Source: JBHIER01 sp046760705 [NCBI: bacterium] (GTDB lineage: Bacteria > JBHIER01 > G020348925). From it: DNA of 12,112 nt. Made by a program: the position numbers and the translations under genes. The stretch spans positions 1-12,112 of the forward strand of contig JBHIER010000046.1 in NCBI GenBank assembly GCA_046760705.1. Direction: 5' to 3'. Positions 5,882 through 12,057 of the stretch are shown here, in pieces. A model generated the notes under the pieces. It saw only the letters and a list, made by a program, of their open reading frames with translations, was not told the DNA's origin and made no database searches. Positions within the stretch are counted from its first letter, which is position 1, and each line of letters opens with the position of its first letter.

Positions 5882-7686
5882 ACTTCATGGACTTTTTTGC
5901 CAACGAACAGTTCGTCCTTTTTGATGGAGCTCTGGGCACTCAATTATATACCAAAGGGATTGCTAAAGGACATTGCTACGATGAGTTGAACATCTCTATG
6001 CCTGAAGTCATTCTGGGAATTCACGAAGAATATATCGCAGCAGGGGCCAGGGTCATAACGACCAATACGTTTGGAGCCAACAGATTTATTCTTGAGGAGT
6101 ATTACGACCTGGGAGGAAAAACAAAAGAGATGAACTACTACGGAGCAAGGCTTGCAAAACGCGTGGCAAAAGAGAGAGCCTTTGTTGCTGGCTCGGTCGG
6201 ACCCATAACCAGGCCCCTTGACAAGGAGAAGAAGCTTGAGGAGCGGGAAATATCCACCATAATGAAGGAGCAGATCGAGGCACTCCTTGAGGGGGGAGTT
6301 GACTTAATACTCTTTGAAACGTTTGCGTGCATAGACGAACTTCTCACAGGGATAAAAACAGCGAAGGAGGCAGAGAAGGAGATATTTGTTATCGCTCAGG
6401 CCTCTTTTCCAAACAATGGACTGACCCTCTTCGGAAAAAATCCGTACGAAGTAGCCCTGAGGCTCGATGCTGCGGGAGTCGCTGTTCTCGGTTCGAACTG
6501 CGGCACCGGTCCCCAGAGCGTTTACGAGGCAGTGAGGAAGATGGGGTCGGTGACAGAGACAGAACTTTCAGCCATGCCAAATGCTGGCCTGGCCCAGTTT
6601 ACTCAGGGCAAGTTCTACTATCCTTACAATCCAGAATACTTTGCTGAATACGGGAGGAAATTTTTGGAGTCAGGGGTGAAGGTCATAGGGGGATGCTGCG
6701 GCACAAGCCCTGAGTACATCAAGCTCCTCAGCCAGAACCTTGAGGGAATGAAGCCGAGAAGGAGGAAAACGAAAAGAATCGAGACTATAGAACAGAGGCA
6801 GGTAAGAAAAAAGGAAAAATTAACCTCCAGGCTGAAGAGGCTTCTTGACCAAGGCAAGGTGATCGCTCTGGAAGTCGACCCGCCCAAGGACGGTGATTTT
6901 GACAGATTCCTCAAGGAAGTTGAGCCTTATTCTGGTTCCATTGATGTCATAAACGTTTCTGATAGTCCCATGGCCAGACCGAGAATGTCTCCCATCTCTG
7001 CTGGCAAGCTTCTCAAAGATGCTCTCGGAAAGGAGATCATCGTTCATTATACCTGCAGGGACAGGAACATTCTCGGAATTCAATCAGACCTCCTCGGTGC
7101 TTCAGCATTGGGGCTTGAAAACTTTCTCGCCCTCGGAGGAGATCCCCCGTCCATAGGAGATTATCCCTTTGCCACAGGAGTGTACGACCTCACCGCAGAG
7201 GGGCTTGTAGAAATGATGTCAGCGCTCAACCACGGCGTTGACCTCCTTGGCAATCCCGTTGGAAAGCAGACCCATTTCTTCATAGGCATTGGGATGGGAA
7301 CAGGTTTTGAAGATGAGAGCGAAATTGGAAGAATAGAGAAGAAGATAGAAAAGGGGGCCCACTATATAATGACTCAGCCTGTATTCGATCTGGAGGGCAG
7401 CAGAAAGGTACTGGAGGCTTTGAAGGAACTCGGAGTTCCTCTATTGCTCAGCATACTGCCTCTCGTCTCCTCCAAAAATGCCGAATACATACACTACGAA
7501 GTCCCTGGGATTACGGTGCCTGAAAAATATTTGAAAAGAATGGAAGGGAAAAGGGGAAAAGAGGGGGAAAAAGAGGGTGTTTCCATTGCCCGGGAGCTTC
7601 TCAAGGAACTCGGCCCAGTTGCTGATGGGATTCTTCTCATTCCGCCTTTCAACAAATTTCACCTCATAGAGGAAATTCTCTCATAG
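5878..7686 (+). CDS. Bifunctional homocysteine S-methyltransferase / methylenetetrahydrofolate reductase
   Basis: 602 residues, a fusion of the YitJ type. The N-terminal homocysteine domain (about 1-285) starts with Leu-Phe-Asp-Gly-Ala-Leu-Gly-Thr-Gln-Leu and keeps zinc ligands C208 and C273-C274. A charged Arg/Lys-rich linker (about 287-312) leads to a MTHFR barrel (about 313-602) with the catalytic glutamate in Leu-Glu-Val-Asp-Pro-Pro-Lys (E332), Thr-Cys-Arg-Asp-Arg-Asn, Leu-Gly-Gly-Asp-Pro-Pro, and Thr-Gln-Pro-Val-Phe-Asp (from T499). The MTHFR half reduces 5,10-methylene-THF to 5-methyl-THF, the donor for the MetH just upstream. The methyl donor of the N-terminal half is uncertain (S-methylmethionine, SAM, or 5-methyl-THF handed across). 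The ATGA overlap with metH shows coupling, and a purine-rich site precedes ATG 5878. ATG 5887 is a possible alternative start. Confidence 0.93.
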   Translation: MNFMDFFANEQFVLFDGALGTQLYTKGIAKGHCYDELNISMPEVILGIHEEYIAAGARVITTNTFGANRFILEEYYDLGGKTKEMNYYGARLAKRVAKERAFVAGSVGPITRPLDKEKKLEEREISTIMKEQIEALLEGGVDLILFETFACIDELLTGIKTAKEAEKEIFVIAQASFPNNGLTLFGKNPYEVALRLDAAGVAVLGSNCGTGPQSVYEAVRKMGSVTETELSAMPNAGLAQFTQGKFYYPYNPEYFAEYGRKFLESGVKVIGGCCGTSPEYIKLLSQNLEGMKPRRRKTKRIETIEQRQVRKKEKLTSRLKRLLDQGKVIALEVDPPKDGDFDRFLKEVEPYSGSIDVINVSDSPMARPRMSPISAGKLLKDALGKEIIVHYTCRDRNILGIQSDLLGASALGLENFLALGGDPPSIGDYPFATGVYDLTAEGLVEMMSALNHGVDLLGNPVGKQTHFFIGIGMGTGFEDESEIGRIEKKIEKGAHYIMTQPVFDLEGSRKVLEALKELGVPLLLSILPLVSSKNAEYIHYEVPGITVPEKYLKRMEGKRGKEGEKEGVSIARELLKELGPVADGILLIPPFNKFHLIEEILS

Positions 7687-7721
7687 GGCGGCGAAACTGC
7701 GATTAGTTTGTCATTGCCACT

Positions 7722-8414
7722 GTGAACAAAGGTATCCGCAGAATTTTTTCCGAAGTTCCTGGGACTTACGAGTTGGTCAATCATGTTTTGACATGTGGTC
7801 TCGACACCCTCTGGCGAAGGAAAGCAGCCCGATTTGCGGCCGCCGATGGTGGCACGAGGTGGTTGGATATCTGCAGCGGGACAGGAGAAATGGCCGTTTA
7901 CCTGTGTCGGCTGGCAGAAGATGATACAACCATTGTCGCTGCAGATTTCTCCCTTCCGATGCTCCGCAACCTTACTGATAAATCTGAAGCGACTCGAATC
8001 GTCTTCACCATTGCGGAGGCCAGTACTTTGCCTTTCCACAACAATACCTTTGACCTGGTAACTATTTCTTTTGCAACGCGCAATATCAATGTCAGTCGCG
8101 AGGCATTGATACAGTGTCTTCGTGAGTTCTATCGGATTCTCAAGCCAGGGGGAAGATTCGTGAGCCTGGAGACGAGCCAACCGCCGTTGAGGCTGTTCAG
8201 ATGGTTATTTCACGTCTACGTCCGACTTTTTGTCAAGCCGATCGGGTTCATCATTTCTGGATCGAGGGCTGCCTATGCCTATCTTTCACATACGATTCCT
8301 CGTTTCTACAGCGCTGGCGAATTTGGGGAGATCGTTCGCCGAGCAGGTTTTGTCAAGCCCACCTTTAAGCGCCTTTTCTTTGGGGTGGCTGCCATCCACA
8401 AAGCAGTCAAGTGA
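7722..8414 (+). CDS. ubiE: UbiE/MenG-type class I SAM methyltransferase
   Basis: 230 residues, close to the normal UbiE/MenG length. Family function: C-methylation of demethylmenaquinol or the ubiquinol precursor, at the inner face of the membrane. Visible: the UbiE-like N-terminus with Tyr-Glu-Leu-Val-Asn-His and Leu-Trp-Arg-Arg; SAM motif I Trp-Leu-Asp-Ile-Cys-Ser-Gly-Thr-Gly-Glu (D49 to E56); Ala-Ala-Asp-Phe-Ser as the ribose-binding acidic strand; Leu-Pro-Phe then Phe-Asp-Leu-Val and Ala-Thr-Arg-Asn-Ile; and Arg-Ile-Leu-Lys-Pro-Gly-Gly-Arg. GTG start at 7722; an in-frame TAG at 7704 limits extension, and no good Shine-Dalgarno is visible. It begins 35 bases after the met operon and could be read through, but uses more CGN arginine codons. 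No other quinone gene is nearby, so substrate is inferred from family only. Confidence 0.8.
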   Translation: MNKGIRRIFSEVPGTYELVNHVLTCGLDTLWRRKAARFAAADGGTRWLDICSGTGEMAVYLCRLAEDDTTIVAADFSLPMLRNLTDKSEATRIVFTIAEASTLPFHNNTFDLVTISFATRNINVSREALIQCLREFYRILKPGGRFVSLETSQPPLRLFRWLFHVYVRLFVKPIGFIISGSRAAYAYLSHTIPRFYSAGEFGEIVRRAGFVKPTFKRLFFGVAAIHKAVK

Positions 8415-8558
8415 CGCGGGCCTAGCGAAACCTGTCGGTTGTGGCACCCAATGAGTGGGAACTAAGTATGGCTGCTCGCCTTTCTGTCTGCCTGGCGTGA
8501 CCGCCGCGGCAGCGACGTCGGGCCAACGATTTAAGGCATTGTAAGGACTCCGATAGAC

Positions 8559-8579
8559 GGACAACCATAAAGGCTGTCC
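8559..8579. repeat. Imperfect hairpin, REP-like
   Basis: GGACAACC (8559-8566) and GGCTGTCC (8572-8579) flank a five-base ATAAA loop. Seven of eight positions pair, the eighth being A-C on this strand and a G-T wobble on the other. The form (a GGG-ACAGCC arm, short AT loop, complementary arm) recalls dispersed REP-like palindromes of some environmental bacteria, from memory. No second copy is seen in this window. Confidence 0.35.
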
Positions 8580-8607
8580 CTACAGTCGGATTCACTCAAA
8601 AGTCGCG

Positions 8608-8662
8608 AAAAAATGTATTGACTAAGAGGGTTGAAAATGTTATTATTGGGATAAATCATCCA
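8608..8662 (+). repeat. Promoter repeat, copy 2
   Basis: Six A's (8608-8613), TTGACT (8618-8623), a 17-base spacer, TATTAT (8641-8646), then GGAT (8649-8652) and ATCC (8658-8661) as inverted arms in a 13-base element. Copies 1 and 3 keep the same layout with different arm bases. Confidence 0.75.
8618..8646 (+). promoter_or_regulatory. Sigma-70 promoter of the ATPase gene
   Basis: TTGACT, 17 bases, TATTAT. The start is expected near 8653, within the inverted repeat at 8649-8661. The leader to ATG 8748 would be about 95 bases. There is no other gene between it and the ATPase. Confidence 0.7.
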
Positions 8663-8747
8663 ATAGCAATAGAGGTGATTGACTCTTGAGGGGATAAGAT
8701 GGTGGGGGTGGGCGAGTGATATATGAAGCAGGGAGAGGCAAGTTGCG

Positions 8748-10262
8748 ATGAGAGAGACCGAGCTTGAATATACCTTGTTCGGCTTTCGATTGTCGGAAGA
8801 ATTGGAGGCTTTCTTGTGGGACACCAACCCATGGTGGCAGGATAAACCCATGCGCCTATTGCCACCGTTTCGGCGCTGGCTGTTCGATCTTATCCGGCAG
8901 CATCTCAAAGCAGGACTTGCTCCCGCCACCGTGCTGCGTGGCCCTCGTCAGGTCGGCAAGACCACCCTGCAGGAACAGATCATAGACCACTTGCTTCATC
9001 AAGAGGGTGTTAGTCCAAAGCGCATCTTTCGCGTGCAGTTTGACGAAATCCCCTCCCTCAAAGGTTTGAGGGACCCCATCCTCAGCCTCTGCCGCTGGTT
9101 TGAGAACCGTATTCTCGGGGGGTCTTTCAACGAGTGGGCACGCAAGGGTGAGCCTGTATGCCTTTTTTTTGACGAAGTGCAAAATCTGATGGATTGGGCT
9201 CCACAAATCAAAGCCCTTGTGGATCATCACTCAGTCCGAGTGTTGTTGACGGGGAGTTCCGCACTGCGCATCGAGCACGGTCGGGACAGCTTAGCTGGGC
9301 GCATTTCCAGTTTGGAACTGAACACGCTGCTTCTACGTGAGATTGCCTCGTTGCACGGATGGGGGGAACTCCCTCCTCTGCTCCCCTTCAATGGGCTGAA
9401 GATGCTCAAAGAGCGCGAGTTCTGGGAAGCCCTGCGCGAGCATGGTGTCCGCCATCGGGTGGTGCGAGACCAGGCGTTTGAGGCTTTTTCCGAACGCGGC
9501 GGTTATCCGATAGCCCAGGTCCGAACCGACCGTCTATGGGAAGAAATAGCTGACCAACTCAACGAGACAGTGATCCGCCGTGTAATTCAACATGACCTGA
9601 GGCTGGGAGAACGCGGTAGAAAGCGAGATGAGAGCCTGCTTGCGGAAGTCTTTCGACTTTCGTGCCGCTATGCAGGTCAGGCCCCTGGGCAGCCCATCTT
9701 CATCAATGAACTCCGTTCGGCCTTGTCTGCCAACGTTGGCTGGCAGCGAGTTCTGGCTTACCTACGATTTCTCAATGACACATTACTGATTCGTCTCATC
9801 CCACCGTTGGAGCTTCGGCTTAAACGGCCGAAAGGACGACCCAAGATCTGTCTGTGCGACCACTCGCTGCGCGCGAGTTGGCTTCAAGAGATCATTCCTA
9901 TCACCTCGGATGATCTGCAACGCTCACCGCACCTCAGCGACCTATCAGGGCACATAGCAGAGAGCATCGCGGGTTATTTTCTGAGCAACATTCCCGGGCT
10001 GGACCTCGCCTGGTTCCCAGAACGGGGCGCGGACCCGGAGGTAGACTTTGTGATCACGGTGGGTCAGTGCCACATTCCGCTGGAAGTGAATTACCGGGTG
10101 CACATCGATGAGCATCGCGACACCTTGGGGCTACGGGCGTTCATTGAGAAGACGGTCTATAACGCCCCCTTTGGTGTACTTATAACTCTCTCAGATGATG
10201 TGCCAATTGCGGACCCCAGAATCGTGGCCCTACCGCTTTCGTCGCTTTTGTTAATGAGGTGA
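8748..10262 (+). CDS. AAA-family ATPase with DUF4143-type C-terminal domain
   Basis: 504 residues. Walker A Gly-Pro-Arg-Gln-Val-Gly-Lys-Thr-Thr (65-73), Walker B ending Phe-Phe-Asp-Glu-Val-Gln-Asn (D142, E143), and a sensor-like Leu-Leu-Thr-Gly-Ser-Ser-Ala motif after it. The C-terminal half has the DUF4143 layout: Leu-Arg-Phe-Leu-Asn-Asp-Thr-Leu-Leu-Ile near 355-365, Lys-Ile-Cys-Leu-Cys-Asp, then Glu-Val-Asp-Phe-Val-Ile (431-436) and Pro-Leu-Glu-Val-Asn-Tyr-Arg (444-450). In many relatives the last motif reads Glu-Val-Lys, as in a PD-(D/E)XK nuclease fold; here N448 replaces that lysine. The cellular role of the family is poorly defined. GGGAGAGG (8731-8738) precedes ATG 8748. It stands alone behind its own strong promoter. 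CGN arginine codons dominate, unlike the met operon. Confidence 0.85.
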   Translation: MRETELEYTLFGFRLSEELEAFLWDTNPWWQDKPMRLLPPFRRWLFDLIRQHLKAGLAPATVLRGPRQVGKTTLQEQIIDHLLHQEGVSPKRIFRVQFDEIPSLKGLRDPILSLCRWFENRILGGSFNEWARKGEPVCLFFDEVQNLMDWAPQIKALVDHHSVRVLLTGSSALRIEHGRDSLAGRISSLELNTLLLREIASLHGWGELPPLLPFNGLKMLKEREFWEALREHGVRHRVVRDQAFEAFSERGGYPIAQVRTDRLWEEIADQLNETVIRRVIQHDLRLGERGRKRDESLLAEVFRLSCRYAGQAPGQPIFINELRSALSANVGWQRVLAYLRFLNDTLLIRLIPPLELRLKRPKGRPKICLCDHSLRASWLQEIIPITSDDLQRSPHLSDLSGHIAESIAGYFLSNIPGLDLAWFPERGADPEVDFVITVGQCHIPLEVNYRVHIDEHRDTLGLRAFIEKTVYNAPFGVLITLSDDVPIADPRIVALPLSSLLLMR

Positions 10263-10489
10263 TTTTGAAACGGAACTTGAAAGAGAATCTGAAGCAAATA
10301 GCAATTGGATAGGTATGGAGAATGCAACTTCATCTAACATCACTTGTGACTCCATACTTGCAAGACCGTTCCAATAATCTGACCAGATGCCGCAGGGACC
10401 GCCCTCCATCAAAACCCACTTCGTCCCTTGATACGAGGAGACGGAGCTGATCTCTGACCACCCATCCTTGAAAGAGACTGACTCCGAAT
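10263..10489. other. Unassigned 227-base stretch before the ferredoxin frame
   Basis: No gene recognised. Plus-strand frames are broken by stops (for example TGA 10429-10431 and 10469-10471). There is no Cys-x-x-Cys-encoding stretch that could be the missing N-terminus of the ferredoxin. A minus-strand frame is open across it (stop complement at 10251) and contains Trp-Val-Leu-Met-Glu-Gly-Gly-Pro, but I do not recognise it and the frame runs on as a shadow of the ferredoxin. It may be foreign or decayed sequence. Confidence 0.4.
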
Positions 10490-10882
10490 TTGGCCCAGAT
10501 GCCTGAAGGGTCTCATCGTTGGCGGGCCAGGCGGCAGGGTGAGGCAGGACTGGCCAATACGTGCATAGGCGTGAGGTCCGTTGGGGGCATGGAACGGGGA
10601 TTTGTCGTGGTGGTCTGTAGGGCCTGCGAGAACCCCCCATGTGGAAAGGTATGCCCGACAGGTGCCCTGAAAAAGAGGGATGCGGGTGGGGTGAAGCTCG
10701 ATGAGGGCAAATGTTTCGGATGTGGCTACTGTCGGCAAGCCTGTCCCATAGGATGTGCTTTCTGGAGTGATGAGGTGAACAAACCGATGATTTGTATCCA
10801 CTGCGGTTTCTGCGCTCGATTCTGTCCTCACCGGGTATTGGGCCTGGAAAAAGGCAGGGAGGCCGACCATGTGTACCGATGA
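10490..10882 (+). CDS. Polyferredoxin partner of AOR, N-terminally truncated (probable remnant)
   Basis: Up to 131 codons from TTG 10490; more conservative starts are GTG 10571 or ATG 10589. Three [4Fe-4S] motifs are visible (numbered from 10490): Cys43-x2-Cys46-x4-Cys51-x3-Cys55-Pro, Cys75-x2-Cys78-x2-Cys81-x3-Cys85-Pro, and Cys102-x2-Cys105-x2-Cys108-x3-Cys112-Pro. The pattern matches ferredoxins encoded directly before aldehyde:ferredoxin oxidoreductases, which accept electrons from the AOR tungstopterin enzyme. Those usually begin with another Cys-x-Gly-Cys-x-x-Cys motif; here the residues before about 33 look unrelated and no such motif exists upstream in any frame. It overlaps the AOR start by 14 bases. 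With its partner destroyed it is likely non-functional or in decay. Confidence 0.6.
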   Translation: MAQMPEGSHRWRARRQGEAGLANTCIGVRSVGGMERGFVVVVCRACENPPCGKVCPTGALKKRDAGGVKLDEGKCFGCGYCRQACPIGCAFWSDEVNKPMICIHCGFCARFCPHRVLGLEKGREADHVYR

Positions 10883-11962
10883 TCCTCTGGCAAACGTCCT
10901 CTACATCGACCTTTCGAAAAAACGGTTCTGGGTTGAGAAGAGGCAGGACCTTTTCACAAAATATATAGGTGGCGCAGGCGTGGCCACGCAGCTCCTCCAC
11001 GAGGAATGTCCCGAAGGGGCAGATCCTTTCGGCCCAGACAACCCGATTGTCCTTACTGTCGGCCCTCTGACGGCGCTCTTCCCCCTTGCCTCAAAGACCG
11101 TGGCTATGTTCAAGTCGCCGCATGCTGGCAACTTAGGAGAAAATCATGCCGGGGGGGCGAAGCCCCATTGCTCTCCGCATGGCTGGGTACGGCGCTGCGG
11201 TCATAAAGGGGGCCAGCGATACCCCCATCTACCTCGCTATTCACGGCGATCGGGTCTACTTCCGGGATGCTTCCTCCCTGTGGGGGATGAGGAGCAGCTT
11301 TACGGTAGGCCGCATCATCAGGGAGGCCGAGCCTGCCGCGGGCTTGAGACTGAAGAAATACCACGATCTTGGAACGGCTGAGAATGTGCTGCCCTTAAAC
11401 GCACTGAAGGGGCTTCCCACCAGAAACCTCCAAGGGACAGAATTCGAGGGAGCCTCTGAACTCTCCGGCGAAACATTTGCCGAAAAGTATCTGATCCGAT
11501 GCCAGAGGTTTTCTGCAGTTGATGGATCAGGTGGAAATCTGGGGTCTGGATGCGATGAGCACCGGAGTGATCCTGGCCTGGGCGACGGAGGCTCAGCAGC
11601 GAGGTATCATCTCTGAGAAGGAGACACTGGGCCTCAGGCTCCGCTGGGGAGATTACACGGCCTACACTGCCGTTCTCCGACCAATCATCGAGCAAACGAA
11701 TGACTTCTTTAAGGCCTTGGCCAGGGGAGTCGAGCGCGCTGCCTCCATCTACGGAGGCGCTGATTTCGCCCTGGCTTTCGGCGGACACGAAATGGCCGGA
11801 TATCACCCTGGCCCAGGTGCGTATCTCACCTATCTGACCGGGGCACGACACAGCCATCTGGACAGTGCCGGGTACAGCGTTGACCAGAAAATCCTCGTCG
11901 AAAAAGAGATGAGCCCGGAGGGGCTGGCCGATGCCCTGCTGAGTGAGGAGCGCTTTTCGTAA
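10869..11962 (+). pseudogene. Aldehyde:ferredoxin oxidoreductase (AOR family), multiply disrupted
   Basis: GGGAGG precedes ATG 10869. The N-terminal AOR fold is clear: Leu-Tyr-Ile-Asp-Leu-Ser, Tyr-Ile-Gly-Gly-Ala-Gly, Val-Gly-Pro-Leu-Thr, Gly-Asn-Leu-Gly-Glu-x-His-Ala-Gly-Gly. (1) A seven-G run at 11151-11157 shifts the frame; with six G's it continues as Gly-Gly-Arg and then Ala-Gly-Tyr-Gly. (2) Near 11340 Glu-Pro-Ala-Ala-Gly jumps in frame to Lys-Lys-Tyr-His-Asp-Leu-Gly-Thr-Ala, losing roughly 80-90 residues including the Gly-Ser-Lys-x-Leu-Lys cofactor region. (3) Near 11500 the frame jumps again, from Glu-Lys-Tyr-Leu-Ile-Arg to Leu-Met-Asp-Gln-Val-Glu, deleting the Cys-x-x-Cys-Pro-x-Gly-Cys cluster site. 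(4) After Ala-Arg-His-Ser-His-Leu-Asp-Ser-Ala-Gly-Tyr it stops at TAA 11960-11962, short of about 100 residues normally present. Loss sizes are estimates from family memory. It cannot make a working tungsten enzyme. Confidence 0.85.
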
Positions 11963-12014
11963 AAATGGATTGACAAAGAGGTTTAAAAATAGTATTATTG
12001 GGATAGGTTATCCA
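11961..12014 (+). repeat. Promoter repeat, copy 3
   Basis: Five A's (11961-11965), TTGACA (11970-11975), 17-base spacer, TATTAT (11993-11998), then a perfect GGATA (12001-12005) / TATCC (12009-12013) inverted repeat with a three-base centre. Its first A's are part of the TAA that ends the truncated AOR frame, so the AOR sequence is lost exactly where this module begins. Confidence 0.75.
11970..11998 (+). promoter_or_regulatory. Sigma-70 promoter in repeat copy 3
   Basis: TTGACA (perfect -35), 17 bases, TATTAT. The start is expected near 12005 in the middle of the GGATA/TATCC palindrome. It reads rightward out of the window toward a possible start codon at 12058. Confidence 0.7.
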
Positions 12015-12057
12015 CTGTAAGGGATGTTGGATATTGTGATTGGCTGGAGAAAGAGGA

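Larger units (their letters stand above)
8415..8747. other. 333-base intergenic region
   Basis: No credible gene. It contains an imperfect hairpin (8559-8579), promoter repeat copy 2 (8608-8662) and the leader of the ATPase gene. I see no rho-independent terminator after 8414: CCCA/TGGG around 8451-8459 lacks a T-tract. Downstream of the promoter, GTGATTGACT (8675-8684) resembles GTGATTGGCT (12036-12045) after copy 3, so similarity between copies 2 and 3 may extend beyond the core. Confidence 0.6.

Noticed and set aside
6327-6647. 106-codon plus-strand frame inside the HMT-MTHFR gene
   Set aside because: Arg/Ser-rich translation in the wrong frame of a gene with intact motifs on both sides.
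8415-8480. Rho-independent terminator after the UbiE-type gene
   Set aside because: The only stem, CCCA/TGGG with a five-base loop, is too short and has no following T-run.
8531-8929. Minus-strand frame across the ATPase promoter
   Set aside because: It is low-complexity (Ser/His/Arg), overlaps the promoter repeat and the start of a well supported gene, and matches no family I know.
10251-11000. Long minus-strand open frame (249 codons)
   Set aside because: Most of it is the antisense of the ferredoxin and AOR start, which have clear family motifs on the plus strand. Only the 10263-10489 part remains open to question.
11145-11160. Programmed ribosomal frameshift in AOR
   Set aside because: AOR genes are not known to use one, and three further lesions already destroy this copy.
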